Positions 1 through 5,639 of a stretch of 6,584 nucleotides of DNA are shown here, in pieces. The DNA lies in contig JAJXUF010000160.1 of the NCBI GenBank assembly GCA_021783175.1, forward strand, positions 1 to 6,584, written 5' to 3'. The notes under the pieces were generated by a model, which had not been told where the DNA came from, searched no databases, and was given only the letters and a program-made list of their open reading frames with translations. Both the position numbers and the translations under genes were made by a program. The DNA is from Pseudomonadota bacterium. GTDB lineage: Bacteria > Pseudomonadota > Gammaproteobacteria > Acidiferrobacterales > UBA6901. Positions within the stretch are counted from its first letter, which is position 1; every line of letters begins with the position of its first letter.

Positions 1-1368
1 TTTGACTCGATACGCCGCCTGATGAGCGGCTCGCCGAAAGAGCCTTCAGCCCAGGCTTCCTTTCAGCAACTGAACGCGGTGGCGCCGCTGAAGCCCTCTG
101 CGGACGGGGCGGCGAAAGAGAACGTACATAAAAGCTCGTCCTTCATCTGCCGCGAGGCGATCCTCGATCGCAACGAGCGCATTGCGGGTTACGAGTTCGC
201 ATTGGGTCACAAGGTGCAGTCCCGCATGATGGACAAGAGTGCGGTGATACGGCGCGTGTACGACGATGTCATGCTGAACAATCTCGCGCCGCTCGGGGTG
301 TCGTCATTGCTGGGGGAACGCAACGCATTCATCCGCCTGTCGGCGGAGTCGCTGCAGAGCCCGCTGCTCGAAGCCCTGGCCAATCCGAACACGGTGATCA
401 TGATCACTCCCCGGCCCGTCGCGGAGATCGACCTTGCCGAGCTGCGTGCCAGCCTGGCGCATATCGAGGCGCTGGGCTTCAGGCAGGGCTGGTCGATCAA
501 CCAGCCGCGTCCCGAATACGCCGAGTTCCTGCACAAGGCCGACTTCATCGAGATCGATGCCGCGGCACTCGACGGCATCCAGCTGAAAGCGCTGATCTCC
601 GGACTTCGTTCCGCCAATAGTGACCAGAAACTGATCGCCAGCAGGTTGCAGACGGCTGACGATTTCAAATACTGTTTCGAGCGCCGCTTCGACTATTTCA
701 TGGGCCCGTTCGTCTCCAGCCGCGAGAACTGGCATCCGTCGAAGAGCGACGTCAATTACGCGCGGGTGTTCCAGGCGCTCGAAATGATACAGTCCGGCGC
801 CGAATTCGATGCCATCGCGGATTGCCTGCGCACCGACCCTATCCTGACTTTCAAGCTGCTGCGCTATATCAATTCGCCGGGTATCGGCCTGCTGCAGAAG
901 ATCAACGAGATTCCGCAGGCGCTTTTGCTACTTGGCAGGGACCGCTTCTACCGCTGGCTGTCGCTGCTGTTGTTCGACAGCAAGAAGCCCGGTTACCACG
1001 AGAATATCCTGCGCGAACAGGCGCTGACGCGCGGCCGCTTTATGGAAATGCTGGCCGGGAAAGGGCGGGTCCCGGCCGCCGCCGACCAGTTGTTCCTGAC
1101 CGGTCTTTTTTCGCTGATGAGCGTCATGCTGGCGCAGCCGCTGGAGGATGTGCTGAAACAGGTCGCGCTGCCGGAAGCCGTCGCTTCCGCGCTCCGGGGC
1201 GAGGCAGGTGCGATGCACGATGCGCTGATGCTGGCGATCGCGGTCGAGTCGGGAGAGGGCGATATGGCTGCCGCTGCGGCGCGATGCGATGTGGACGCAG
1301 CCGAGGTGGCGGGTATGATGATCGAGGCGCTGGCCTGGTCGCAACAGATCGCGGCGGTCGGCGAATAG
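1..1368 (+). CDS. EAL-HDOD domain signalling protein with degenerate EAL (5' end probably outside the window)
   Basis: Likely a regulatory signalling protein of the EAL-HDOD (YuxH-like) family, cytoplasmic, with no signal peptide or membrane segment. Numbered from the ATG at 22 (448 residues), an EAL-like fold spans about 40-235 and an HDOD domain about 245-440 (TDPILTFKLLRYINS at 271-285, then a GRDRFYRWLSLLLF helix). The EAL signature reads GYEFAL (56-61), and the region matching the catalytic AEGVE motif reads IASRLQT (205-211), so the acidic metal ligands are missing and phosphodiesterase activity is unlikely. HDOD proteins generally serve as signalling or scaffold modules; the partner is unknown. 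The start is uncertain: the frame stays open to base 1 (F-D-S-I-R-R-L) and the ATG at 22 has no Shine-Dalgarno, so I favour a start just left of the window. Family call is firm; function is inferred. Confidence 0.85.
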   Translation, partial: FDSIRRLMSGSPKEPSAQASFQQLNAVAPLKPSADGAAKENVHKSSSFICREAILDRNERIAGYEFALGHKVQSRMMDKSAVIRRVYDDVMLNNLAPLGVSSLLGERNAFIRLSAESLQSPLLEALANPNTVIMITPRPVAEIDLAELRASLAHIEALGFRQGWSINQPRPEYAEFLHKADFIEIDAAALDGIQLKALISGLRSANSDQKLIASRLQTADDFKYCFERRFDYFMGPFVSSRENWHPSKSDVNYARVFQALEMIQSGAEFDAIADCLRTDPILTFKLLRYINSPGIGLLQKINEIPQALLLLGRDRFYRWLSLLLFDSKKPGYHENILREQALTRGRFMEMLAGKGRVPAAADQLFLTGLFSLMSVMLAQPLEDVLKQVALPEAVASALRGEAGAMHDALMLAIAVESGEGDMAAAAARCDVDAAEVAGMMIEALAWSQQIAAVGE

Positions 1369-1455
1369 ACGAGCTGCATGGCGCAGCATCGCCTCGTGTT
1401 TGCCGGGCTGTTTTTGTCATGGTCCGGTCTTCAGGTTTGATACAGGGAGCGAAGA

Positions 1456-2403
1456 ATGCTTTGTCCCAAGTGTGGAAGCTCGAACGACGATACTGCGAAG
1501 CTCTGCGTTGGCTGCGGCCATGCACTACCGGCGGCCATATCTTCCGCGCAGGCCGGGGAGCCTGCAAGTGATCGGCAGTATTACAAAGCCATCCTGGGGG
1601 CCGAAAACCAGGAATATTACCTGGATCATTTTTCCCGTTTCGACGATGAAGGGAAGATAAGCCCGACCTGGAACTGGTCCGCTTTCCTGGTGACGTTCTA
1701 CTGGTTGCTCTATCGAAAGATGTGGGTGTACGCGGCGATCTATCTCGCGCTTCCTTTTACGCTGTGGGGCCTGTTCTGGGTCGTTGGTGCGGTGGCCGGC
1801 AGCCTGGTCGGCATCGTGGGCAGTCTGGGGTTTTTCGGGTATGCAGCCGTCGTGCTGATCGTGATGCCGATGTATGCGAACGCGCTTTACTACAGGCACT
1901 GCAGGAAGACGATCGAGACCGTGCGCGCAACGACGCAAGGCACGCAGGCACAATTGGGCGAGCTTGCCGGGAAAGGTGGAACGAGCCGTGCAGCGTATAT
2001 TTTCATATGGGTCGTCAACTGCGTTGCAGTCATCGGCGCCCTGGCGGCCATTGCCATACCCGCTTACCAGGATTACACGTCCAGGGCGCGCATGACCCGG
2101 GCGATGACGGTGGGCAGGGCCGCGACAGCATATGTCGATAATTACTACGTTCAGTATCGTTCGATCCCGCGCAATCTGGATGCGGCCGACTTCATGTTGT
2201 CGCTGCCGCTTTCCGTGAAGGAGGTCGATGTCGATAACCAGACCGGCACGATCTCCATCACGATGAAAGGCGCCAAGGCGATTGACGGAAAATCGCTCAA
2301 ATTCGTTTCCGCGCTCACAGGCGGCGATCATTTGAGCTGGACCTGCCTGAGCGATGAGATTCAAGACCGATATCTGCCGCAGGAATGCAGACGGTCGAAA
2401 TGA
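1456..2403 (+). CDS. Zinc ribbon - DUF2628-like membrane - type IV pilin-like fusion protein
   Basis: A 315-residue inner-membrane protein of unknown function with three parts. (1) An N-terminal zinc ribbon: Cys3, Cys6, Cys17, Cys20 (CPKC...CVGC). (2) A DUF2628-like part: the SPTWNWSAFLVTFYWLLYRKMW stretch at 69-90, then hydrophobic segments at about 91-111 and 116-142, ending in the basic RHCRK (147-151). (3) From about 181, a type IVa pilin-like helix (IGALAAIAIPAYQDYTSRAR, 193-212) and a globular tail with a C-terminal cysteine pair, Cys297 and Cys311, placed like a pilin disulfide loop. Aligned to a pilin, Gly-1 is Ala180 and Glu5 is Trp185, so normal prepilin processing and assembly are doubtful; the helix may be a third membrane anchor holding the tail in the periplasm. 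The start is supported by GGGAG at 1445-1449, six bases before the ATG. It lies 87 bp after the EAL-HDOD gene on the same strand; no clear promoter seen. Confidence 0.85.
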   Translation: MLCPKCGSSNDDTAKLCVGCGHALPAAISSAQAGEPASDRQYYKAILGAENQEYYLDHFSRFDDEGKISPTWNWSAFLVTFYWLLYRKMWVYAAIYLALPFTLWGLFWVVGAVAGSLVGIVGSLGFFGYAAVVLIVMPMYANALYYRHCRKTIETVRATTQGTQAQLGELAGKGGTSRAAYIFIWVVNCVAVIGALAAIAIPAYQDYTSRARMTRAMTVGRAATAYVDNYYVQYRSIPRNLDAADFMLSLPLSVKEVDVDNQTGTISITMKGAKAIDGKSLKFVSALTGGDHLSWTCLSDEIQDRYLPQECRRSK

Positions 2404-2420
2404 ACCAGCGCCGATTACGC

Positions 2421-2482
2421 CCGTTCGCCACGATTTTGTCGACGGGTATGCGTTCTGACCTCCTGCGCTGCACCGCGAACGG
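2421..2482. repeat. 8-bp inverted repeat with a 46-base loop
   Basis: CCGTTCGC (2421-2428) and GCGAACGG (2475-2482) are perfect reverse complements. They sit in the 123-bp gap between the pilin-fusion gene and the small cysteine protein gene. No T-run follows, so it is not a classical terminator; an 8-bp match at this spacing could arise by chance. Confidence 0.2.
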
Positions 2483-2526
2483 AGGATCTTATCGGTGCTT
2501 CCCGGGTTCAATACAAAGGGGCAATA

Positions 2527-2805
2527 ATGAAATACAGAATTGACGAGAGCAAGAACGGCATCGATATTTCAGTCGGCGATGTGAAGGGCGACAGACAGAA
2601 ATTACTGGAAGCCTTCCGCGAATGCCAGGAGGGACGCTGTTCCTGTCCGACAGAAGAATACAAGAAGCTGGCTTCGCTCGAAGTCGAACAGAAGGCAGAG
2701 GGGATACAACTGCGTCTTAAGTCCAGGCACGGAGAGTCAATCGACAAGTCGGAGATCGAGAGATGTCTGGACTATACGGCGGAACGCGTGAAGAAAGATG
2801 GCTGA
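2527..2805 (+). CDS. Small cysteine-containing protein of unknown function
   Basis: I do not recognise this 92-residue protein. It is charged and soluble, with no signal peptide or membrane segment. The N-terminal part looks like beta strands (KYRIDESKNGIDISVGDV), followed by a helix leading into a cysteine cluster, Cys33-x4-Cys38-x-Cys40 (ECQEGRCSCP), then a helix-strand region and a fourth cysteine at 80 in the last helix. Four cysteines in 92 residues could bind a metal or form a redox site, but the spacing matches no family I can name. The start is well supported: AAAGGGG (2514-2520) lies six bases before the ATG, and the codon pattern resembles that of the neighbours. It follows the pilin-fusion gene by 123 bp on the same strand, so it may be a separate unit. 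Confidence 0.75.
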   Translation: MKYRIDESKNGIDISVGDVKGDRQKLLEAFRECQEGRCSCPTEEYKKLASLEVEQKAEGIQLRLKSRHGESIDKSEIERCLDYTAERVKKDG

Positions 2806-2824
2806 CCGGGGCGGCATCGCTAGC

Positions 2825-2842
2825 GTTTTTCATGCGAAAAAC
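2825..2842. repeat. Perfect 7-bp palindromic hairpin GTTTTTC-ATGC-GAAAAAC
   Basis: GTTTTTC (2825-2831) and GAAAAAC (2836-2842) flank a 4-base loop, 19 bases after the stop of the 92-residue cysteine protein gene. A second pairing, CGGCA (2812-2816) with TGCCG (2843-2847), could extend the stem with an 8-base bulge on the left side. It could be a transcript-end structure, but no T-run follows on either strand, so a factor-independent terminator is not shown. Confidence 0.35.
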
Positions 2843-2865
2843 TGCCGAAGCCGCTCCCGCCTGAA

Positions 2866-2885
2866 TGCCGTTCCCGGAATCGGCA
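2866..2885. promoter_or_regulatory. Operator-like imperfect 20-bp palindrome upstream of the GNAT gene
   Basis: The 20 bases begin TGCCG and end CGGCA, with dyad symmetry centred between 2875 and 2876; 8 of 10 base pairs are symmetric. It ends 48 bp before the preferred GNAT start at 2934. Its size and symmetry fit a dimeric regulator site, but no regulator gene is adjacent and no good promoter was found beside it. In RNA it would give only a 5-bp stem. Confidence 0.25.
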
Positions 2886-2933
2886 ATACGGAAAACCCCG
2901 CGTGCGTATCTTGTCTTACAACAACCCTGGCCC

Positions 2934-3470
2934 ATGAACACGGCTGACCTCACTTTGCGGAGCGCCATGCCGGCCGACGTGGACGCCATCGTCGCACTGG
3001 TCAATTCCGCCTATCGCGGCGAGTCCAGCCGCGCCGGCTGGACGACCGAGGCGGACATCCTGGGCGGGCAACGTACCGATGCGGAGGAGATCGCTCGCCT
3101 GGTCGCGACAGACGGTTCTGCAATCCTGCTATGCCTGCGTGGCGGCGAAACCATAGGTTCCGTGCATGTGGAGCGGGTGGATGCGGCATTGGCGTACATG
3201 GGCATGCTGGTGATCAGGCCGGTGTTGCAGGGGCGGGGGCTGGGCCGCTGGCTGATGGATGAGGCGGAGCGCCATGTTCGTGCGGAGTGGGGTGCCGGGC
3301 GCATGCAGATGCAGGTGATCACGCTGCGGCAAGAATTGATCGCCTATTACGTTCGGCGCGGCTACCTGCGTACCGGAGAGACCAGGCCGTTTCCTGCTGC
3401 CGATCCGAAATTCGGTTTGCCCAGGGTTGAAGGATTGATGTTCGAGGTACTGGAAAAACCCCTGGATTGA
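2934..3470 (+). CDS. GNAT family N-acetyltransferase
   Basis: A 178-residue cytoplasmic acetyltransferase, expected to move an acetyl group from acetyl-CoA to an amine; the substrate cannot be told from sequence. The GNAT fold begins at once with LTLRSAMPADVDAIVALVNSAY (6-27). The acetyl-CoA pyrophosphate-binding motif A is RPVLQGRGLGRWLMDEA (95-111), with the Q-x-x-G-x-G core at 99-104, and motif B is LIAYYVRRGY (135-144), containing the tyrosines usual near the active site. The frame is open further upstream to an ATG at 2865, which would add 23 residues, but that stretch (PFPESAIRKTPRAYLVLQQPWP) does not look like GNAT sequence and overlaps a palindrome. Neither start has a clear Shine-Dalgarno. 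Its stop codon directly abuts the stop of the convergent gene at 3471. Confidence 0.88.
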   Translation: MNTADLTLRSAMPADVDAIVALVNSAYRGESSRAGWTTEADILGGQRTDAEEIARLVATDGSAILLCLRGGETIGSVHVERVDAALAYMGMLVIRPVLQGRGLGRWLMDEAERHVRAEWGAGRMQMQVITLRQELIAYYVRRGYLRTGETRPFPAADPKFGLPRVEGLMFEVLEKPLD

Positions 3471-3749
3471 TCAGTGTTTCAGGCTGGCGGAAAAAATGGC
3501 TTTGGCCTTTTCCGAAAAGTCGAACTCCTTGAATGCGCGATCGATCTCGGCCTGGTTGCGGCCTTGCGTGCGGTCTTCGAAGCTGATGCCGATGGCCTTG
3601 CCGTTGGCAGCCAGGGTCTGGAAGGCAAAATGCCAGAGTTGCGTTTCCGCCAGGCGCTCGCGCAGTTCGGCCTCTTTGGTGATCGTGATGCCGGCTTTTT
3701 TCAGTGAATCCAGGAAGTCCTCGAAGGATTCGTTACTCAATCGGCCCAT
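3471..3749 (-). CDS. Small conserved-looking helical protein of unknown function
   Basis: I do not recognise this 92-residue protein. It is charged, predicted mostly helical, with no cysteine, membrane segment or signal peptide, so it is probably cytoplasmic. An N-terminal helix (NESFEDFLDSLKKAG, 6-20) leads to ITITKEAELRERLAETQLWHFAFQTLAANGKAIG and a helical C-terminal end (AEIDRAFKEFDFSEKAKAIFSASL, 67-90). The start is well supported: an AAGGGAGAG Shine-Dalgarno on the minus strand lies just upstream of the ATG (about 3755-3764), and codon usage resembles the neighbours. It is convergent with the GNAT gene, with no spacer, and 177 bp separate it from the next minus-strand gene, so it probably has its own promoter in that gap, though I could not identify one. 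Confidence 0.75.
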   Translation of the reverse strand: MGRLSNESFEDFLDSLKKAGITITKEAELRERLAETQLWHFAFQTLAANGKAIGISFEDRTQGRNQAEIDRAFKEFDFSEKAKAIFSASLKH

Positions 3750-3926
3750 TTATTTCTCTCCCTTGGCGTGCGGTATTTGCCACCATTAGGCCATTAACGC
3801 AGGAGTTGTAACAAAGTTGACACGAAGGCAAAGCAAAAAATGACGGAATCCAATTGTCGGGAGCACGGCAGGGTTGTTGGCCGACGGAACTGAAGGTTTC
3901 TGCCTGCAAATTGTGACGGCACGCGC

Positions 3927-4607
3927 TCAGACCGTGACGGGTATTGACTTGGCTGCAAGACTGCGGACCATGTAGACGAGATAGAGTGAAATCAGGGCGG
4001 CGAAGAAACACCAGACAGAGATGTAGGCATAACCGTAGATCGCCGATGCCAGCACACTGGACAAGGCAACCAGCAAGCCGAAGACTTTGATCAGCCTGTG
4101 GCTGGAGAGGAGCAGTGGTACCAGGGTAGTCAGGGCATAGAGTGCGGCAGGCGTGATCGGCAGGTGGATGGAGTCGCGATAGGGCACGGAAAATTTGTAG
4201 ACGATGGAATGTTCCTTTATCGCGATGTTCATCCATTCGGGATGGGAGAGCATGACGGAAAAGACCAGCGTACCCGCGAATGCGCCGAAGATCGTGCAAC
4301 CGCCAATGACCATCCTGCGGATGTTCCCGGGCTCGACAACGTAGCTGCTGAGCCCCAGCCACCACAACCACAGGAAATGCGAAAAGAAATGGAACCCCAA
4401 CGCAAAGGTTACCGCTGCATGGGCATTGCCCGCATTGAGCTCCTGCCATACCCGACCCTCGAATGCCTGCTGCAAACCGAAGAAAACAGGTATCAGCCCC
4501 CAAGTCCAGTATGGGGATCGCGAACGCCTGGCCTGCTGCACGGCATACAAGCCGGTAGGTACCAGCACGGCTGCGGCGCTATAGCTGACAGTTGCGGAAA
4601 AGCACAT
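3927..4607 (-). CDS. DUF6629-type multi-pass membrane protein
   Basis: A 226-residue integral inner-membrane protein with about seven hydrophobic helices (roughly 8-23, 34-48, 66-88, 98-120, 150-168, 174-192 and 194-214). The MCFSAT start is the hallmark of the DUF6629 family, and further matching features are GLIPVFFGLQQAFEGRVW (37-54), HFFSHFLWLWWLGLSSYVVEP (73-93) and IRRM (96-99). No biochemical role is known to me for this family. Conserved-looking polar residues inside or beside the helices, such as Glu50, His73 and His77, are candidates for a bound ligand or metal, but this is speculation. The start is fixed by the family motif; the Shine-Dalgarno is weak (GTGAG about 11 bases upstream). 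It follows the MlaF-like gene by 93 bp on the same strand, so co-transcription is possible but not shown. Confidence 0.82.
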   Translation of the reverse strand: MCFSATVSYSAAAVLVPTGLYAVQQARRSRSPYWTWGLIPVFFGLQQAFEGRVWQELNAGNAHAAVTFALGFHFFSHFLWLWWLGLSSYVVEPGNIRRMVIGGCTIFGAFAGTLVFSVMLSHPEWMNIAIKEHSIVYKFSVPYRDSIHLPITPAALYALTTLVPLLLSSHRLIKVFGLLVALSSVLASAIYGYAYISVWCFFAALISLYLVYMVRSLAAKSIPVTV

Positions 4608-4700
4608 TGGAGAAATGTCTCACTGGTAATTGCTATGCAGACGAAATAATCGAACAAAATATCAATAGGTGCAAGTTTCGGGAACGTGCACTGCCGCACG

Positions 4701-5510
4701 TCAGGTTTTCCTGAGCAGTTCTTCCGGATACGGCTTGCTGGGGTAGTGGAAGGGAACGGGGCCATCCGGTTGACCGTGCAGGAACTGCCGGACAAAGGGG
4801 TCTTGCGAGGTGACCATCTCGGCCGTTTCGCCTTTTGCGACCACGACGCCGTCGTGGATGAAGTAGATGTAGTCGACGATCTTGAGCGATTCTGCCAGAT
4901 CGTAGGTCACCACGACGGAGGAGATGCCGAGGGCGTCGTTCAGTTTGCGGATCAGGTTGGCGATGGTGCTGAGCGAGATCGGGTCGAGACCGGCGAAAGG
5001 CTCGTCGTAGATGATCAGCGCCGGGTCGGTGGCGGTTGCACGGGCCATCGCCACGCGGCGCTGCATGCCGCCGGAAAGCTGGCTCGGCATCAGCGTGTGG
5101 ACATTGCGCAGGCCGACTGCCTGCAGCTTCATCAATACCAGGTCGCGGATGATCTCTTCCGGCAGGTTGGTGTTCTCGCGCAACGGGAACGCCATGTTGT
5201 CGTACACCGACAAGTCCGTGAACAGGCCGCTGACCTGGAACATCATGCCCATCTTCAGGCGCAATTTGTACAGCTCATGGCTGCTGAGTTCATCCAGCAC
5301 CTGACCCATGAATTTCACGCTGCCTTGCGACGGATGCAACTGTCCCGTGAAGTGGCGCAGCAACGTGGACTTGCCGCTTCCGCTGGCGCCCATGATCCCG
5401 ACGACCTTGCCGCGCGGGACGTTGAGATTGATGCCCTTCAGCACGTCGCGCGTTCCGTAGGAATGATGCAGGTTGTTGACTTCAAGCAGATTGTCCATAG
5501 TTCGATACAA
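4701..5510 (-). CDS. mlaF: MlaF-like ABC transporter ATP-binding protein
   Basis: A 269-residue cytoplasmic ATPase resembling MlaF, which powers the MlaFEDB complex moving phospholipids between the inner and outer membranes. Motifs in order: Walker A GASGSGKST (41-49), Q-loop Gln92, signature LSGGMQ (145-150), Walker B LIIYDE (165-170) with Asp169 and Glu170, and D-loop AGLDP (173-177). The tail DPFVRQFLHGQPDGPVPFHYP (237-257) is typical of proteobacterial MlaF. Odd point: the H-loop histidine is Tyr203 (VVTYD; codon TAC). No mlaE, mlaD, mlaC or mlaB follows; the next gene is the DUF6629 protein. The start is probably the TTG at 5510, since AGGAAG (5519-5524) lies eight bases upstream; the ATG at 5498, four codons later, lacks a Shine-Dalgarno. 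The gene symbol marks family only; it may be a paralogue serving a permease elsewhere. Confidence 0.88.
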   Translation of the reverse strand: MYRTMDNLLEVNNLHHSYGTRDVLKGINLNVPRGKVVGIMGASGSGKSTLLRHFTGQLHPSQGSVKFMGQVLDELSSHELYKLRLKMGMMFQVSGLFTDLSVYDNMAFPLRENTNLPEEIIRDLVLMKLQAVGLRNVHTLMPSQLSGGMQRRVAMARATATDPALIIYDEPFAGLDPISLSTIANLIRKLNDALGISSVVVTYDLAESLKIVDYIYFIHDGVVVAKGETAEMVTSQDPFVRQFLHGQPDGPVPFHYPSKPYPEELLRKT

Positions 5511-5530
5511 TGATTGGGCTTCCTGCCGTC

Positions 5531-5558
5531 ATTCTCACATGGAAGCGGCTGCAATCAA
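5531..5558 (-). promoter_or_regulatory. Candidate sigma-70 promoter for the MlaF-like gene
   Basis: On the minus strand, TTGATT (5553-5558) is a 4/6 match to the -35 box and GAGAAT (5531-5536) a 4/6 match to the -10 box, 16 bases apart, with a TGT (extended -10) just before the -10. The predicted transcript would begin near 5524, only about 14 bases before the TTG start. Read by eye; weak on its own. Confidence 0.3.
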
Positions 5559-5568
5559 AGGGGCGGCC

Positions 5569-5596
5569 CAAAACAATCCGCCTCGCTATTGTTTTG
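5569..5596. repeat. 9-bp perfect inverted repeat between divergent genes, possible operator
   Basis: CAAAACAAT (5569-5577) and ATTGTTTTG (5588-5596) are perfect reverse complements with a 10-base spacer, 19 bp from arm to arm, close to two helical turns. It lies in the 129-bp divergent region, upstream of the candidate -35 of the MlaF-like gene and overlapping the -35 region of the HD-GYP gene. It could be a dimeric regulator site or an RNA hairpin. Within the spacer, CCGCC (5578-5582) can instead pair with GGCGG (5562-5566), making the two stems mutually exclusive. Confidence 0.55.
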
Positions 5597-5619
5597 TCGG
5601 CGCGTTGCCGGATGATAAT
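5592..5619 (+). promoter_or_regulatory. Candidate promoter for the HD-GYP gene
   Basis: GATAAT (5614-5619) matches the -10 consensus at five of six positions and sits about 20 bases before the GTG start. The -35 region is poor (TTTTGT at 5592-5597, 16-base spacing) and overlaps the right arm of the inverted repeat, so an activator may be needed or the repeat may serve control. The predicted leader would be only about 14 bases. Confidence 0.35.
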
Positions 5620-5639
5620 TACAAAAAACAGGGGGAATC

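Noticed and set aside
1369..1415. Possible terminator after the EAL-HDOD gene: GCTGC/GCAGC and ACGAG/CTCGT pairings followed by a T-run at 1411-1415.
   Set aside because: The two pairings leave a large bulge and the T-run lies 14 bases after the stem, so it does not fit a standard intrinsic terminator.
1414..1443. TTGTCA (1414-1419) as a -35 box for the pilin-fusion gene.
   Set aside because: It matches the -35 well, but no acceptable -10 lies at the right spacing, and a start there would fall on the ribosome binding site.
3750..3840. Promoter for the 92-residue minus-strand gene (extended -10-like TGTTACAAC near 3806-3814; TTGACA on the plus strand at 3817).
   Set aside because: The minus-strand candidate has no credible -35, and the plus-strand TTGACA has no -10 and no gene to serve.
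3733..4503. Long minus-strand open frame overlapping the DUF6629 gene and the 177-bp gap.
   Set aside because: It is a shadow frame: it overlaps a gene with clear family motifs and its translation is low in complexity typical of proteins, rich in Cys, Arg and His with no recognisable domain.
4684..4701. ACGTGC/GCACGT hairpin at the stop of the MlaF-like gene as a terminator.
   Set aside because: The stem is 6 bp, it overlaps the stop codon and no T-run follows on the minus strand.
4686..5513. Plus-strand open frame of 275 codons opposite the MlaF-like gene.
   Set aside because: It is the antisense shadow of a gene carrying all ABC ATPase motifs; its His/Gln/Val/Asp-rich translation is typical of reverse-strand reading of a GC-rich gene.
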